The notes: a model not told the origin generated them from the sequence alone. A DNA stretch of 64,000 bases from Rhizophagus irregularis (GCF_026210795.1 NC_089453.1:1242501-1306500); one strand, 5' to 3'. Shown: positions 10,406-22,729, counted from the stretch's first letter. Made by a program: numbers and translations.

Positions 10406-13302
10406 ATGCCGCTTATAGAGTCTGAATATCAAGTCCAGTCATCATCCCGAACTACAAACATGGTAGTTATAGATGATATGAACGAAAATATACCACCCGA
10501 ATTTGAAAGTATTACAAATGGAGATTATATCAATGATATGAATGTTAACAAAGCAATACTAAAAGTTAACGATACCTTTAAAGACTGGAATAAAGTTGAT
10601 GTAATTGTCAATCAGCATGCAAGACAAACTGGTTTTGTTGCTATTAAAATCTGTAAAGACCTTGATGATGTTGACAAAACGATTGTTCGGTGATGTGTCT
10701 ATACTTGTTGGAAATCAAGAACCAATAAACCGAAGAACGTAGAGGATATTACTTTACATCATGATGCTACTACAACCAAAACAAAATGTCTATGGCAAGC
10801 ATCATTCTATTTTGGAAAATACGCAGCTACTATACATTTTAGCAAATTCAACAATGTTCATAATCATCAATGTGATCCAGTAACTATAGAGCTCGCACCT
10901 AAGAATCAACGTTTTTTGCAAGTAATGCTGGATAAAATTGAACATTATACCGTCAATGGACATTTAAGTGCTGGTTAACAGTATGATCTTCTTCTAAAAG
11001 AATTTCCTCAACATCATATAAAGAAAAAGAATCTATATAATGCAATTCAAAAGTTCTGAGGGGTTAGAATTCATGATGAATCTGATGCAAAAATGATGTT
11101 CTCATATCTTATAGAACAACATAACAAGAATCCTGATTTTATTGTTAAAACACAATTGGAAGGACTTTCAAATGAACTAACTGAACTGTTCTGGATGACA
11201 AGTTAGCAACGTAACGAGCTTTGGCCTAAATATCATGATGTTGTCATACATGACAATACAGCCAAGACAAATCGATACGAAATGGCCATTAGCTTATTTG
11301 TTGATATTGATAGCAACTTTAAAACAAAGATTCTCGCTCAAGCATTAATAAAATATGAAACTTTGGCTGATTATAAATGGATATTGCAATGCACATTAGA
11401 AGCCACAAGTAATCTCTCACCTGTTGTACTATTTACAGATGGAGATCTGGCAATGTTAGGTGCTGTCCAGATGACTTATCCACAAACTTGACACTTGCTA
11501 TGATGTATCTACCATATTACAGAAAATGTAAAGAAGAAACTCAAGAAAGCCAAGTCTAAATTGCGTGGGGAGATAATCAATAATTTTATTGAGGATTTTT
11601 ACCACATGCGCAATAGCTATACGCAGTGTCAATTCGAATCAAGATACAAAGAAATGCTCACAAAATATGAGCCATGTCAAGCTTACCTTGAAAATAAACT
11701 TTATCCAAGTCGAGAGTCATGGGCAAGGTATTCCATTGGAAAGATATTTACAGCAGGGGTTGAGTCAACTCAACAGGTTGAATCCATTAATGGTGTTCTT
11801 AAAAAGCACCTTGACCGAAGTACACTTTTAAAGAAGCTAGTAAAAGAAGTTGAACGAGAATTAAACAAAGAAGCACATTACAGCCGTCTTAATAATTATT
11901 ATGGGTCAAATCCGTCAATCGGTCTTCCATCAACATACAAAACCATCTTTAAAGACATTGATTCTATATTAAAAGAGTGTTTAATGCCTATATATTGTCA
12001 CTTCAGAGAGCATAAATAAAACAGACGTTATTATACCAAGGAACATTAATCACAATAGATCAGGTGAGTGGCTATAAAACAAATTTTTAAACTTTTAGTA
12101 TGATGTTCAGTAGTATACTAATCCAATTGATATACTTATTAAAGATTAGTGAACCTGATATTCTGAAGGATATTGTTGAACATATGTATAACATTCCGCA
12201 AATCAGATTGCAAGAACTTCTATCAAATATAGATAATAATAAAATCCAGGAAATATGGGAAGTCTACTATATAATAATGACATCCTCAACAGCTAAGCCA
12301 CACTACATAGCAATTCTTGCAGATTCAACATCATTTTGTACATGCATGTACATTATTAACCAAGGGATGCCATGTCGATAGTGTTTGGAATCATGTAACA
12401 GTTATTCGAATAACTCGAGTATATTTGAGTATTTGAATAAGCATAGTGGTTATTCGAGTATTCATTTAGCCAGATATAGTATAGTTAAAATTCTAATTGG
12501 GCATTAAATCTTTAAATTTGACTGAGTTAAAATCATAATTCAGGCTAAAAATTATGTAAATCATTACTATAAAAGGAAATTTAACTTATTCGAATATTAT
12601 TCGAATACACTTTATAAATTTAAATGAATACTCGAGTATATTCGAATATATTCGATTCTAAACACTACATGTCGACATCAGTATCGAGTTCTACTTCAAT
12701 CTGATAAAGTGTTATTCCATATAGGTTTCATTCATACGCATTGATTTGAATCTACGCCACCTGAAACATCAAATTACGTTACAATTGCTCAAGGAAATAA
12801 GACTTACTCAAGCAAACCGGTGTATTACATTGATCAAATTCGAAGCGGAAATGTTTATACATCAACTGTTAAAAAAAAGGTTGATAAAAGAATCGAATTC
12901 AGTAATACGATATCTGTTGCGAAGACTAGTGTTCAAATTGCTGTAATGGAAAGTGCAACGGGAGAACTGACTGGACTTCTCTCTTAATTTATAATGAAAT
13001 ATCGAAACAACACAGGACTAAATATCAATGAAGTCCAAGAGACCTTTTCTTATAATGTTACGAAGAATAACTGCCAACAGCAATCATTAGAACCGTTGGT
13101 TATAGTGGATAATAATAGTATTTCAGAGATATCAAATCCCAAGTATCACAAGCCAAAAGGGCGTCCTTCAAAACGTTATAAGTCACAAATGGAAATGACC
13201 AGTAAACAAAACATAACTTCATTTTCTAAGACATGTAGTTATTGCTTAGAAAAAGGTCATAATATTAGAAGCTGCACAAAAAACAAAGTTTCTGTTCAGT
13301 AA
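10406..13302 (+). pseudogene. MULE A transposase, decayed paralogue of MULE B
   Basis: It aligns with the MULE B protein along its whole length: FAR1 finger (YTCWKS, KCLWQASF, NVHNHQC), first D in IHDNTAKTNRYEM, second in LFTDGDLAM (motif altered from DSDPA), E in QQVESINGV, SWIM (CTCMYIINQGMPCR, interrupted), basic KPKGRPSKRYK and CCHC knuckle CSYCLEKGHNIRSC. At least seven in-frame stops occur at sites where B has CAG, CGG, CGC, TAT or similar, plus a frameshift near 11507. An intron is visible from about 12063 (after ITIDQ). A 289-bp MITE interrupts the SWIM finger at 12379. Starting ATG is 10406; ATG about 10468 is also possible. Stop is TAA 13300-13302. Confidence 0.9.
12379..12667. mobile_element. 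289-bp hAT-like MITE inside the MULE A SWIM finger
   Basis: Inverted ends TAGTGTTTGGAATC and GATTCTAAACACTA, flanked by the perfect 8-bp duplication CATGTCGA (12371-12378 and 12668-12675). Taking out the element plus one duplication rejoins the SWIM frame as C-R-H-Q, an independent proof of the boundaries. The interior is rich in TATTCGAATA/ACTCGAGTA palindromes; it has no coding capacity. Confidence 0.93.
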
Positions 13303-13666
13303 ATGTGTTTCTTCGGTATGGTAGCTAGATAAAAAACACATCTGATACTTCTTTCATTGTGGGAATATATGCACTCGTTGTGGGAATAAATGATGTACTG
13401 TACGTTATACAACATTTGATTGGTTTAATATTAGCAGGTTTAGAGATTAACGAGATTGTAGAATAAAAAACGAATGGGTGCAAACTTTAGTTAGGTTTTG
13501 GAGGTTAAGGTTCGTAATTTTAAACGTCTAGCCATATTTTATTGTCAATTATAAACATGATTATAAACTTAATAAATAAAAATGAATGTTTTGCGATAAA
13601 TTCACTTGCTAATTATAATCACGTGATACTGGTGATGATCACCGCCGGTGATAAATAGCAAACTTC

Positions 13667-14587
13667 AAAAAACAAATATATAATTAGTTATTTTGAAAAA
13701 AAAAGAATATCTTATTATTCATTTTACAACTATTTTACATCATAATTATTTTTTATTTGCATGTATTTTTTACAAAGAAAAAACAATAAATTAAAGCTAA
13801 AAATTATAAAAAAATATGTCTTATTTATGTACATAAAATATTAAATTTTTTTTTTTACTTACCACTTAAAAATAACTGCTATATTTGCTTATAAACTTTT
13901 TTGTCATATTTAATAAAAGTGAATAGAAAAATGATGGAAAAGTAATGGGCAGTGATGGGGAAAAAGAAGTGGTTATTACCGTTATTTTTAAATATCGATT
14001 AAAAAATTTTTTTTTATTTTTTATTAAATCTGAGTTACGTAAATATGTAACACATATTTAATTTAGATTTGTGTAATGTTAATTTTACTAAAATATTAAA
14101 TTTTTATAAAAATCTTAATTTAGACTAATTCCAAAAATTGGCACATATGCAAAATTAATACTATTACAAAAAATGTAAATTTCTTCATAAGTATAAAGTA
14201 TTATATTTACATCTATAAAAATTAATATGTAGGTAGTTTCAACCTTACTAAACAACAATTTTTAATGAATTTAGAAAGTCAATTTCATTTGACCAAATGG
14301 GTGTAATTACGTTCTGAAGTTGTAAACGGAGAAATAAAAAATTTGGAAATTAGTACTATTATGAAAAATGCACTTTTCTCCATAAGTATTATACTCACAC
14401 TTATGAAAATTAATATATAAGTAGTTTCGACCTTGTTGAACAACTATCAATTAATTTAGAAAGTCGTTTCATTTAACCAAAGTGGTGTAATTACGCTCTG
14501 AAGTTATAAACAAAAAAGTGAAAAATTTAAAAGTTATTACCGTTATAAAAAATAGGCTTTTCTATATAAATATTATACTTAGCCTAA
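13667..14587. repeat. AT-rich DNA with two to three tandem ~190 bp units
   Basis: No gene. Units begin near 14134, 14343 and 14531 (last partial) and share TTCTYCATAAGTAT, AATTAATATRTARGTAGTTTC, TTAGAAAGTC and GGTGTAATTACGYTCTGAAGTT. A diverged copy lies at 23785-23985. Also contains the right TSD of MULE A (13667-13675). Confidence 0.6.
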
Positions 14588-15141
14588 GACCCCGAACATC
14601 ACATATATAACTCATAACTGATCTGCATGAATTTAGCACTTTTTGCTCCTGCTAAAATAGACCTAATTTGCTAAAAATCAAATTATCACATTTTAAATCT
14701 ATACTAATTTGCTAAACCTCAAAATATGAGTTATAGTAAAATTTTAAATAATATAGGTTTAAATTTACTTAATTAAATATAATTTCAGTTTATTAAAATT
14801 ATTTGTAGATCGGTAAATTTAATTGTCAATTTACCGAAATTAACAATCTTTTTTTTTTATTATCAATAAAAAAATAAATAATTAATAACAACTGACTTTT
14901 TGCCAAAAAAAACCCTTTTTTATTTTCAGTTTTTTGCAATTATCTCGGCATCTGGTGATCTAATTCATGCGGATTTTTTTTATTTTGTAGAGCTCAATGA
15001 GGGCTACAAAACAAAAAAAAAGTTTGCATAAATTGGACCACTGGATGCCGAGATAGTCACAAAAAACGTGATTTTTTTTTTGAAATTTAGGCCAATTTGC
15101 TAAAAAGTTACTCTCTGAGTTGTATATATAATGTCTGGGTC
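14588..15141. mobile_element. Foldback MITE-like element with GACCC ends
   Basis: Ends GACCCCGAACATCACATATA and (inwards from the right) GACCCAGACATTATATATAC are inverted repeats. The interior has a palindrome centred near 15000 (ATCTCGGCATCTGGTGATC ... ACCACTGGATGCCGAGAT). No clear target duplication. Shares its core with 22730-23025. Confidence 0.6.
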
Positions 15142-15677
15142 CTATATAAATTAAACTGTCAATTTTTATAATTTATAATTAAAAATATGTAGATTATAGA
15201 TAAAATAATAATTAATAAAAATAATAAATTAAATATAAATAATTATTAAAAAATAAAATGTTGCAAAACTAATCAGATAGTTTTTGGCCTGCATTATGCT
15301 TAATTTTGGCCGGAATTATACTTAATTTTGGCCAAAATATAACCCAGACCCTGAAATTAATATTTTTAAAAGTATAATGTTTTTTATTGACCGGCCGATG
15401 CATCAATTCTCCTATAACGTCATAAATAAATATTTAATTATATACACTTACGCAATACCTAAATCGGGTAGTGATAGCCAAAATATGGAAAAAATGTTTT
15501 TGTGACTTTATGGCTTCTTCTATCATGATATTTTCCTTTGTATCTAAAATATTATCATGCACTTTTCTTTTTACGTTCTGTTATTTTGCTATCATAATAT
15601 TTTCCTTTACAATTAAGATGTTATCACATACTCTTCTTCTGAAATATAAAGATAGTAGTTATAGAACATAAAGCTTC
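15142..15677. other. AT-rich DNA with a short tandem duplication
   Basis: Low-complexity DNA with repeated TTTTGGCC words (15283-15345). A partly diverged tandem duplication of about 68 bp starts at about 15523 and 15591 (TATCATRATATTTTCCTTT). No gene seen upstream of the MULE start. Confidence 0.5.
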
Positions 15678-15770
15678 ATGAATTTTATCGTTGAAAGTGA
15701 CTGTGTAAGTCTTTCAGAAAAAGTATTTACGAGCTGGACAATGTGTGATCAGTTCATTAATAACTGAGGT

Positions 15771-17398
15771 TAAGGATGGTGCCGCAAATATGTAATTGCG
15801 GAATAATTGCGATTTACGGTATTGCGGAACATTGCGGATTTTTAAATCTAAAAATCCGCAAATCCGCAAATCCGCAATTATCCGCAATCATAAATATTCC
15901 GCAAATCCGCAAATATCGCAAAGTACCTCAAATATTCCGCAATTGAATTGCGGTACTTTTCAGGGATTTGCGGAATATTTGCGGATTTGCGGAATGTCCG
16001 CAAAAAAAACTTTCTTTTTTTTAATAAAATATAATTACTACTAAAAAAAAAAATATTTTATTTATTATTAATAATAAAAGAAATTATTTTACATAAAAAA
16101 AAATTAAAAAAAACGCTGGAACCTATAGTTCCGGCGTTTTAATTAAAAAAAATTTAAAAGAAACCGCCGGAACCTATAGTTCTGGCGTTTTTACATATTG
16201 AAATCGCTGAACTTATGGCCAGCGTTTTTAAAAGTAAGTTAAAGAAAACGCCGTTTTTAACCTATGCTGGCGTTTTTATTAAAAAAAAAATTTAAAGAAA
16301 ACGCCGAACCCATTGGACCAACGTTTTTACATATTAAAAAAAAATTAAAAGAAACGCCGAACCTGCCCACATTTTTATTAAAAAAATTAAAGAAAACGCC
16401 GGAATATAGCCGGCGTTTTTATTAAAAAAAAAATTAAAAGAAAATGCCGGAATTTTAGTTCCGGCGTTTTTATTAAAAAAAAACGAAAAACGCCGGAACC
16501 TTAGTTCCGGCGTTTTATTAAAAAAACTAAAGAAAATGCCGGAACCTTAGTTCCGGCGTTTTTACATAAAAAAATTAAAGAAAATGCCGGAACCTATAGT
16601 TCCAGCGTTTTTATGTAAAAAAATTCAAAAGAAAACGCCGGAACCTATAGTTCCGGCGTTTTTATAAAAAATTGAAAAAACGCCGGAACCCATAGTTCTG
16701 GCGTTTTTACATAAAAAAATTAAAAGAAAACGCCGGAACCCATAGTTCGGCGTTTTTATATAAATAAATTAAAAGAAAACGCCGGAACCTATGTTCCGGC
16801 GTTTTTATATAAAATAATTAAAAGAAAACGCCGGAACCTTAGTTCCGGCGTTTTTATTAAAAAAAAATTTAAAGAAAATGCCGAAACTTTAGTTCCGGCG
16901 TTTTTACATAAAAAAATTAAAAGAAAACGCCGGAACCTATAGTTCCGGCGTTTTTACAAAAAAAATCAAAGAAAACGCCAGAACCTATAGTTCCGGCGTT
17001 TTTACATAAAAAAAATTCAAAAGAAAATGCCGGAACCTATAGTTCTGGCGTTTTTACATAAAAAAATCAAAAGAAAACGCTGGAACCCATAGTTCCGGCG
17101 TTTTATATAAATAAATTAAAAGAAAACGCTGGAACCTATAGTTCCGGCGTTTTTATATAAAATAATTAAAAGAAAACGCCGGAACCCATAGTTCCGGCGT
17201 TTTTATTAAAAAAAATTAAAAAATATGCCGGAAGCAATAGTTCCAGCATTTTTGTATAAAAAACCTATTAGTTCTGGTGTTTTTTGTATGTAAGAAAACA
17301 CCAAAACTGAATTGCGGAATTACGGGCTACTAACCGCAATTCAACTTCAAAATCCGCAATATTGCGGAATTTGAAAATCATTTGCGGACCCATCCTTA
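15771..17398. mobile_element. 1628-bp non-autonomous hAT-like element carrying a hairpin array
   Basis: Inverted ends TAAGGATGGTGCCGCAAAT and ATTTGCGGACCCATCCTTA, with a perfect 8-bp duplication ACTGAGGT at 15763-15770 and 17399-17406. Excision in silico restores the MULE frame. Subterminal DNA repeats ATTGCGGAA/CCGCAAAT many times on both sides; the middle is the hairpin array at 16107-17290. No open reading frame of note. Confidence 0.92.
16107..17290. repeat. About 24 tandem GC-rich hairpin units, ~50 bp period
   Basis: Each unit is a stem such as AACGCCGGAACC-TATA-GTTCCGGCGTT followed by a T-run and an AT linker (ACATAAAAAAATTAAAAGA). The stems are nearly perfect in most units. Deviations are mainly C-to-T or G-to-A at CpG (ATGCCGG, GTTCTGG, CCAGCG); one late unit (near 17225) has matching changes on both arms (ATGCC...GCAT). 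Units at the 5' end (16205-16390) are the most degraded. They are the most GC-rich islands in the window. Confidence 0.95.
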
Positions 17399-19197
17399 AC
17401 TGAGGTAAAAGTAAAGGATTTAGTGTGATAAAAGACAAAGTTATTAGGAAAAGGAAAGATATTAGACGAAGGACGTACATATGTGAACACAGAAGAAAAT
17501 ATACATCCAAATCTACGAAAGAAACTAGTAGCAAAAAAATAGCATGTCCATGGCATATTAATGTCTTTTGCCCCAAAGTAAATAATTCAGGTTCTGCGAT
17601 TTTCATAAATAAAATTGTAGATGAACACAACCATAATCTAAATGTTAAAGCAGTTGTATTTAAAGAAGAGAAAAGATTTACTGACGAAATAATGGATGAT
17701 ATTCAATTCTTGACGCAGAATTGCAAGATGGGTGTAACTGGACAGAGAAGATACTTGGAAGGGAAGTATTCTTCTCATACTTTCTTCAGTAAAAATCTAT
17801 ATGCAGCAATAAGAAAATTCTGCCTTACAGCAAAATCACTTTCAAGTGATGCAGCCCTAATGTTGGATTGGCTTGATAAACAGAAAGAACAAGATCCTAA
17901 ATGGATTGTGATACGGGGATGGGATGATAACAATGCACTGACACATTTAATATGGATGACGCCTAAACAAGTTGAGAATTGGATTCAGTTTAGTGATTGC
18001 ATTATCAATGATGTAACACATAAAACAAATCGGTATGGAATGGCATTGTCTCTTTTTGTAGGATTTGACCGAAATATGCAAAACATTATTTTTGCACAGG
18101 GTTTAATTGTGGATGAAAGCAAACAATCACATTCTTGGCTATTTAGACAGATTGTTGAGCTACTAGTATTTATCCAACTGTAATTATAACAGATGCAGAT
18201 CCAGCTGTTGATGCTGCAGTTAAGAAGGTATTTACAAACACATACCCAGTTTATTGTGCATTCCATCATATAACACAAAATCTTCACAAAAACCTCCGAA
18301 AACGTATTGGAGAACATTACGATAAATTTCTTCAGGATTTTTATCTGTGTAGGAATAGTCTTGTCCAGTCAACATTTCATGATCGCTTTATGAAGCTGAT
18401 TGAAAATTATTCACAAAGTAAATCTTACCTAGAGGTATTGTACACATCAAAGGAGTATTGGGCACATTCTTATACAAATTTTAGATTTACTGAAGGAATG
18501 ATTGCTTCTTCTCATGTAGAATCTGTAAATGCATACATCAAAAGAATGCTATTCAACTCTAATGTATCTCTATGCGAACTTATGTCAGAAATTCATAAGT
18601 TAATTAATGAACAGGACAAAAAGAACAAATACGAATATTGGAAACTTGCAATACCTTCCATTAAAAATCTGGAACATGCTAACTTCCTGTTTACTGAAGT
18701 GGATAAATGTTGTCAAAACTTTCTTACACCAGCAATCTTAAAGTTGTAACGTGATGAAATTAATCAATCACTTTATTATGCAGTAAGTCCGATCGACTGA
18801 TAAAATGTCATTACAGTTAGAGAAGAATCCTGTGAAGATGAATGTGCTGAAAGTCCCCAGGCAACTATAGATCAATTAATAGAAGTTAGTGGTCATGATA
18901 ATGTAAAGGAAATATGGGTAGTTAGAGTAGGAAATTCACAAACGGCAAAATATCATATCGTTCTCCTGAAGAATGATGCTCATATATGCTTCTGTCTTAT
19001 GATTATTCAAAAGGGAATAGTCTGTAGACATTTTTTTCAAATAATGTTAAACACTTGTGAAGCCAGGTTTCATATTCGACTTATTTCATCAAGATGGTAT
19101 CAAGAAGGTAAGGATGCTTTACGTGAACCATTCATTATTGCAGATAAGTTTTATGAAGGAAATACCGCAAATAAGGCCGCTCCAAGCCAATTCTTTG

Positions 19198-19432
19198 TTT
19201 AACATAACATAGGGGTCCCAATCTAGGGGGGGGGAACAAAAAATAATACATAAAATAAAATACATGGCCAGAATTACATTAATTTTAGCCAAAATTTTGA
19301 CCAAAAGAGTGAGCAAAAATTTTGGATGATAATTCCGGCTAAAACTTAAAGATTTGTCTAATTCTGGCCTAAATTACATGTATTTTTTTTACATAAAAAA
19401 TCCAAAAACAGGGGGGGGGTTATGTTAAACGA
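19198..19432. mobile_element. ~235-bp insertion in the third MULE tail
   Basis: Ends share TAACATAAC inverted, next to G-runs on both sides (AGGGGGGGGG near 19228 and GGGGGGGGGT near 19412). The interior holds GGCCAGAATTA and TTTTAGCC words. The MULE frame resumes after it (KRNIELVRPKIQEN). A target duplication is not certain (perhaps GTT). Confidence 0.6.
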
Positions 19433-19810
19433 AACATTGAATTGGTGCGGCCTAAGATACAAGAAAATAATGTCATCTACCTATATGCTGTTAATAAAGA
19501 AAAAGAGAACCAACTTGGGCGATGGATGAATATTCTTGATAAAAAAATTATGTATGGTACTCTTCATGGAACATACAAAAAGGCTCTACGAAAAGCTTTA
19601 CAGACGAAGTCAAGTTCACTGCATTTGATCAAAATTTTAGAGGATTTTGCGAATGAAGACAATGAATTTGAATCTGAAGATGAGGAATTGGGTGAGAAAG
19701 AATCTGATAATAGTGATAAAGAGAATATAAATGTGGTTCAGCTACAAAATTCAAAATTAAAGCGTGGTAAAGGAAGACTGGTGGGTACAAAAAGGTATAA
19801 GGCATCACTA

Positions 19811-22096
19811 AAGTTGCCTGCCGAAACTCTATAGGCTATTGTCAAAATGTCAAAACTAAAACCTGTCAAAATACTGAAATGCTGAAATAGTTTCGACATG
19901 TTGAAATTGTCAAAACCTAAAAATATTACATTTCACATAATAACTCGGCATCCAATGATCGTAGAAAGATGCACCATTGGATTATATCAACAGATTAAAT
20001 AAGCTGGATTAAAATTTGACTCAATCTGAAAGATACCACCAAATGACCTTTGATTCTTTAATTTACCACATCATAATCAATCCTACATAATTAGATCATT
20101 TTCAAAGCTTTAAAAGTCCATTTCTTACAAAATATAAAAAATAAATGTTAATAAAGTTTTTAAAAGCAAATTTAAAACTTTCTGAAACTTAACTTTCAAG
20201 ACAAGTCTTAAATAAGATTCCATGTTTCTGATTTCTAAAAAATAAAAAAAAATCCAAAAACCTTTTTTAAAAAAATTGAAATCCAAAAAACTGAAAAAAA
20301 AATAAAAAATAATTAAAAACTGAAAAAAATATTATTATTAAAAAATTCGGTTTAATAAAACTTGAAAAAAGTATATTTTAAAAATTAAAAAAATAAAAAA
20401 ATTCAGTTTAAAAAAACTGAAAAATTGATCGCTGAAAAGTCAAGTTTAGAGTTCTGAATAAGTCAGGTCAGGTCAGGTTAATTGATAAATCTGACCTGAA
20501 ATTTTTTTTCAGGTCAGGTCAGGTCAGGTTATATCAGGTTGTCTGTTTAACCTGACTTAACCTGAAACCTGAAAAATTTCAGGACTATTTTTATTAAAGT
20601 ATTGAAAAAAAACGGTACAAAACTTTTTTTTTTTAATATAATATTATGAAAAAAAACGTTTTTGCAATGTTATTATTGAAATATCAAAAAAAAACGTTAC
20701 GAAACATTTTTTTAATATAATATTATGAAAAAAACGTTTTCACAACATTTTTTTTCGAAATATTGCGATTCAACATTTTTATATTAAAATCATATAAAAA
20801 AGTGAATCGCAATACTGCAACTCACTTTTATTATATAGTAGAATCAATAGTTTCAGGTCAACAGGTCAATCAGGTCAGGTCAATCTTCATACCTGACTTG
20901 AATTATATTACCCATCACATTTTTATCATGTTTCCATTTAATTACCATCTCTCCATATTTGTATTTGCTAAATGACTTCTTTGGTTTTACTGTAAAATTA
21001 GCCTTTTAGATGGTAGATAATGCTAAAGGATTAGGCTTATCCCTATAGGCAAAAATAATCATATTGGTTAAAATGCCAAAAGACCCACCACATTATTTAC
21101 CAATACATTATCATTAATAAAAAAGATGTAAGACAATCTTAATGTAATTCAAACAGAAAAAAAAATTCAAAAGGTCCCACATTTGTTTTCAAGTTGTCTT
21201 TTTGATTTTTATGAGAAAGGAAGTAACCCTTTAAAAAAAACTATTATTTTCATTCAAAACAGTAAAAGAGAACAAAAAGAAATGATAATTTAAGAAATAA
21301 AATAATGTTAATGTCATCCATATAGCAAAAAAATGCTAAAAAATATATCAACATTATCAAGGCTGGAAAAAACTAGGAGAGATCTGGTACAAGACGATAT
21401 TTTATAATGTGCAACATATCTGCTGATTTTGCCAATCATCAATTATGTAGCGTAATACCAATTAAAATTGATCAAAATCCGTTCCTACATAAGAAAAAAT
21501 GTCAAAAATATATAAAAAAAACTTTAAGAACTCTCCCAGAATATTTACTTCTTTAACCTAAGACCAGTAGAAGGAGTTTCTAGAAAAAAAAGGAAAAAAA
21601 TATTATAAAGTTAGTTTATAGAAAACTTTACAAAAATCCAGAATATTTAATGATTTAATAAAAAAAATTAACTGAAAAATAATTAATAATAAATATCAAA
21701 TAGATTATACAGTAATTAAACAACTAATCAATACATAATTCATCATTATTAATATTTAGAGTTATTTATTTATTGAAAGATTTTTTGAATAATTTTGCTT
21801 TCTAAATAAATTTTTTTTATAAACTATAAAAAAAAAAATAAAAAAAACAGTTCTAAGTTGTGTTTAATGTAAAATAATTACTAATATACTTGCAAAATTT
21901 CTCAACTTACTTGATGTAAAAACTGGTTGAAAAGTTGATGGGAAAGTTGATGGGAAGTTTAATAAGAGTTTACGAAAGAAAAAAATTTTTTTAACGCAAC
22001 TTTTTGTTAAAGTAATTTCTTAATATTTGTCATATGATCATGTAGCACAAGTGTAATCATTTTTGTGAAACTTAATTACCTAATGTTTATTAAATT
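19811..22096. repeat. AT-rich gene-free stretch with AGGTC repeats and short duplications
   Basis: Begins with a degraded TAAGGTTGC-type MITE end (TAAAGTTGCCTGCCGAAAC at 19811). Holds a GTCAGGTCAGG microsatellite cluster in both orientations (20455-20590 and 20836-20905), and two copies of an AACGTT...AATATAATATTATG unit (about 20605-20690 and 20690-20760). From 20980 to 22090 I see only AT-rich sequence. Confidence 0.5.
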
Positions 22097-22341
22097 TAAG
22101 GTTGCCTGCCTAAACCTCTCCAAAATTTTACGATTAGTTTCTCCAAAATTTTACTATAGTTTTATTATAATTTTAGCAAGGTTTCAGCAGTTTTGGCATT
22201 TATAATAGGTTTCGTCAGGTTTCGCTTTTCTCCAGAGTTTCGCCAACTTTTTAATAAGACTTTCATATAGTTTCGGCAAAGTTTCGCCATTTCAGCATTT
22301 CGCCAACTTGCCAAAACCCCCTAGTTTCTCCAGCAACCTTA
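22097..22341. mobile_element. TAAGGTTGC MITE, copy 1
   Basis: Inverted ends TAAGGTTGCCTGCCTAAACC and CAGCAACCTTA; perfect 8-bp duplication ATTAAATT at 22089-22096 and 22342-22349. Interior of repeated GTTTCGSCA / TTTCGGCAG words. Sister copies at 23429 and 37307. Confidence 0.92.
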
Positions 22342-22729
22342 ATTAAATTATTGTCAAATTCCTTAATTTAGACGAATTTTGTTAATTTCACAGATCAGCA
22401 GATATGATCCTTAAGAATCCTATAATTTATAGAAACCTAAAAGATCTTTAAAATTTATTAAAGGATTTTAAGGAATTCATAAAATATCAGATCTCCAAGG
22501 ATTCTATAGAAATTTATAGAATTCCTAGAAATCTGCATAAAGCTTTGAACGGTTTGGGCTAAACTGGGGAACTGATCCAAAACTGGCAGTTCGATTCAGT
22601 AGGACCTGAACAATATATATAAAGGTAGGTTTTGAGTTTGCTTAACCAACATATAAAAATTTTTCCTATGTGAGATTTATTATTGCTTATTTGATAACAT
22701 AATTTTTAAATAGTCAGATATAATTATGC

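Larger units (their letters stand above)
6649..13666. mobile_element. Outer MULE element A (old), TIRs and 9-bp TSD
   Basis: Left TIR 6649-6695 (TAATTTTACTATAAATCACC...) and right TIR 13620-13666 (inwards GAAGTTTGCTATTTATCACC...) match through the CACGTG/CATGTG box. Flanking 9-mers AAAAAACAA at 6640-6648 and 13667-13675 are identical, a standard MULE target duplication. Its gene is the pseudogene at 10406-13302. MULE B (6731-10093) sits between its left TIR and its gene, so B inserted into A. Confidence 0.85.
15678..19810 (+). pseudogene. Third MULE transposase (FAR1 type), split by two insertions
   Basis: ATG at 15678 opens MNFIVESDCVSLSEKVFTSW; at 15770 the frame is cut by a 1.6-kb element and resumes at 17407 in exact register (GKSKGFSVIKDKVI). 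Then FAR1 finger (YICEHRRKY, IACPWHIN, DEHNHNL), first catalytic D (CIINDVTHKTNRYGM), a frameshift near 18160, second D (IITDADPAVDAA), E (SHVESVNAYIK), an intron from about 18782 to 18818, SWIM finger (CFCLMIIQKGIVCRHFF) and a charged C-terminal tail (DNSDKENINVV, GRLVGTKRYK). A second insertion (19198-19432) splits the tail, and a degenerate MITE end at 19811 removes the CCHC knuckle. Stops include TGA for Trp at the 15770 junction and TAA for Gln near 18749. Same family as MULE B but clearly diverged. Confidence 0.88.

Noticed and set aside
16107-17290. Regular repeat array that looks like a CRISPR at first sight
   Set aside because: The repeats are self-complementary hairpins with AT linkers that are themselves repeated, not unique spacers; the array lies inside a TSD-flanked element in a eukaryotic gene.
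17268-17630. Minus-strand 120-codon frame
   Set aside because: Antisense to the third MULE and crosses the end of the hairpin element.
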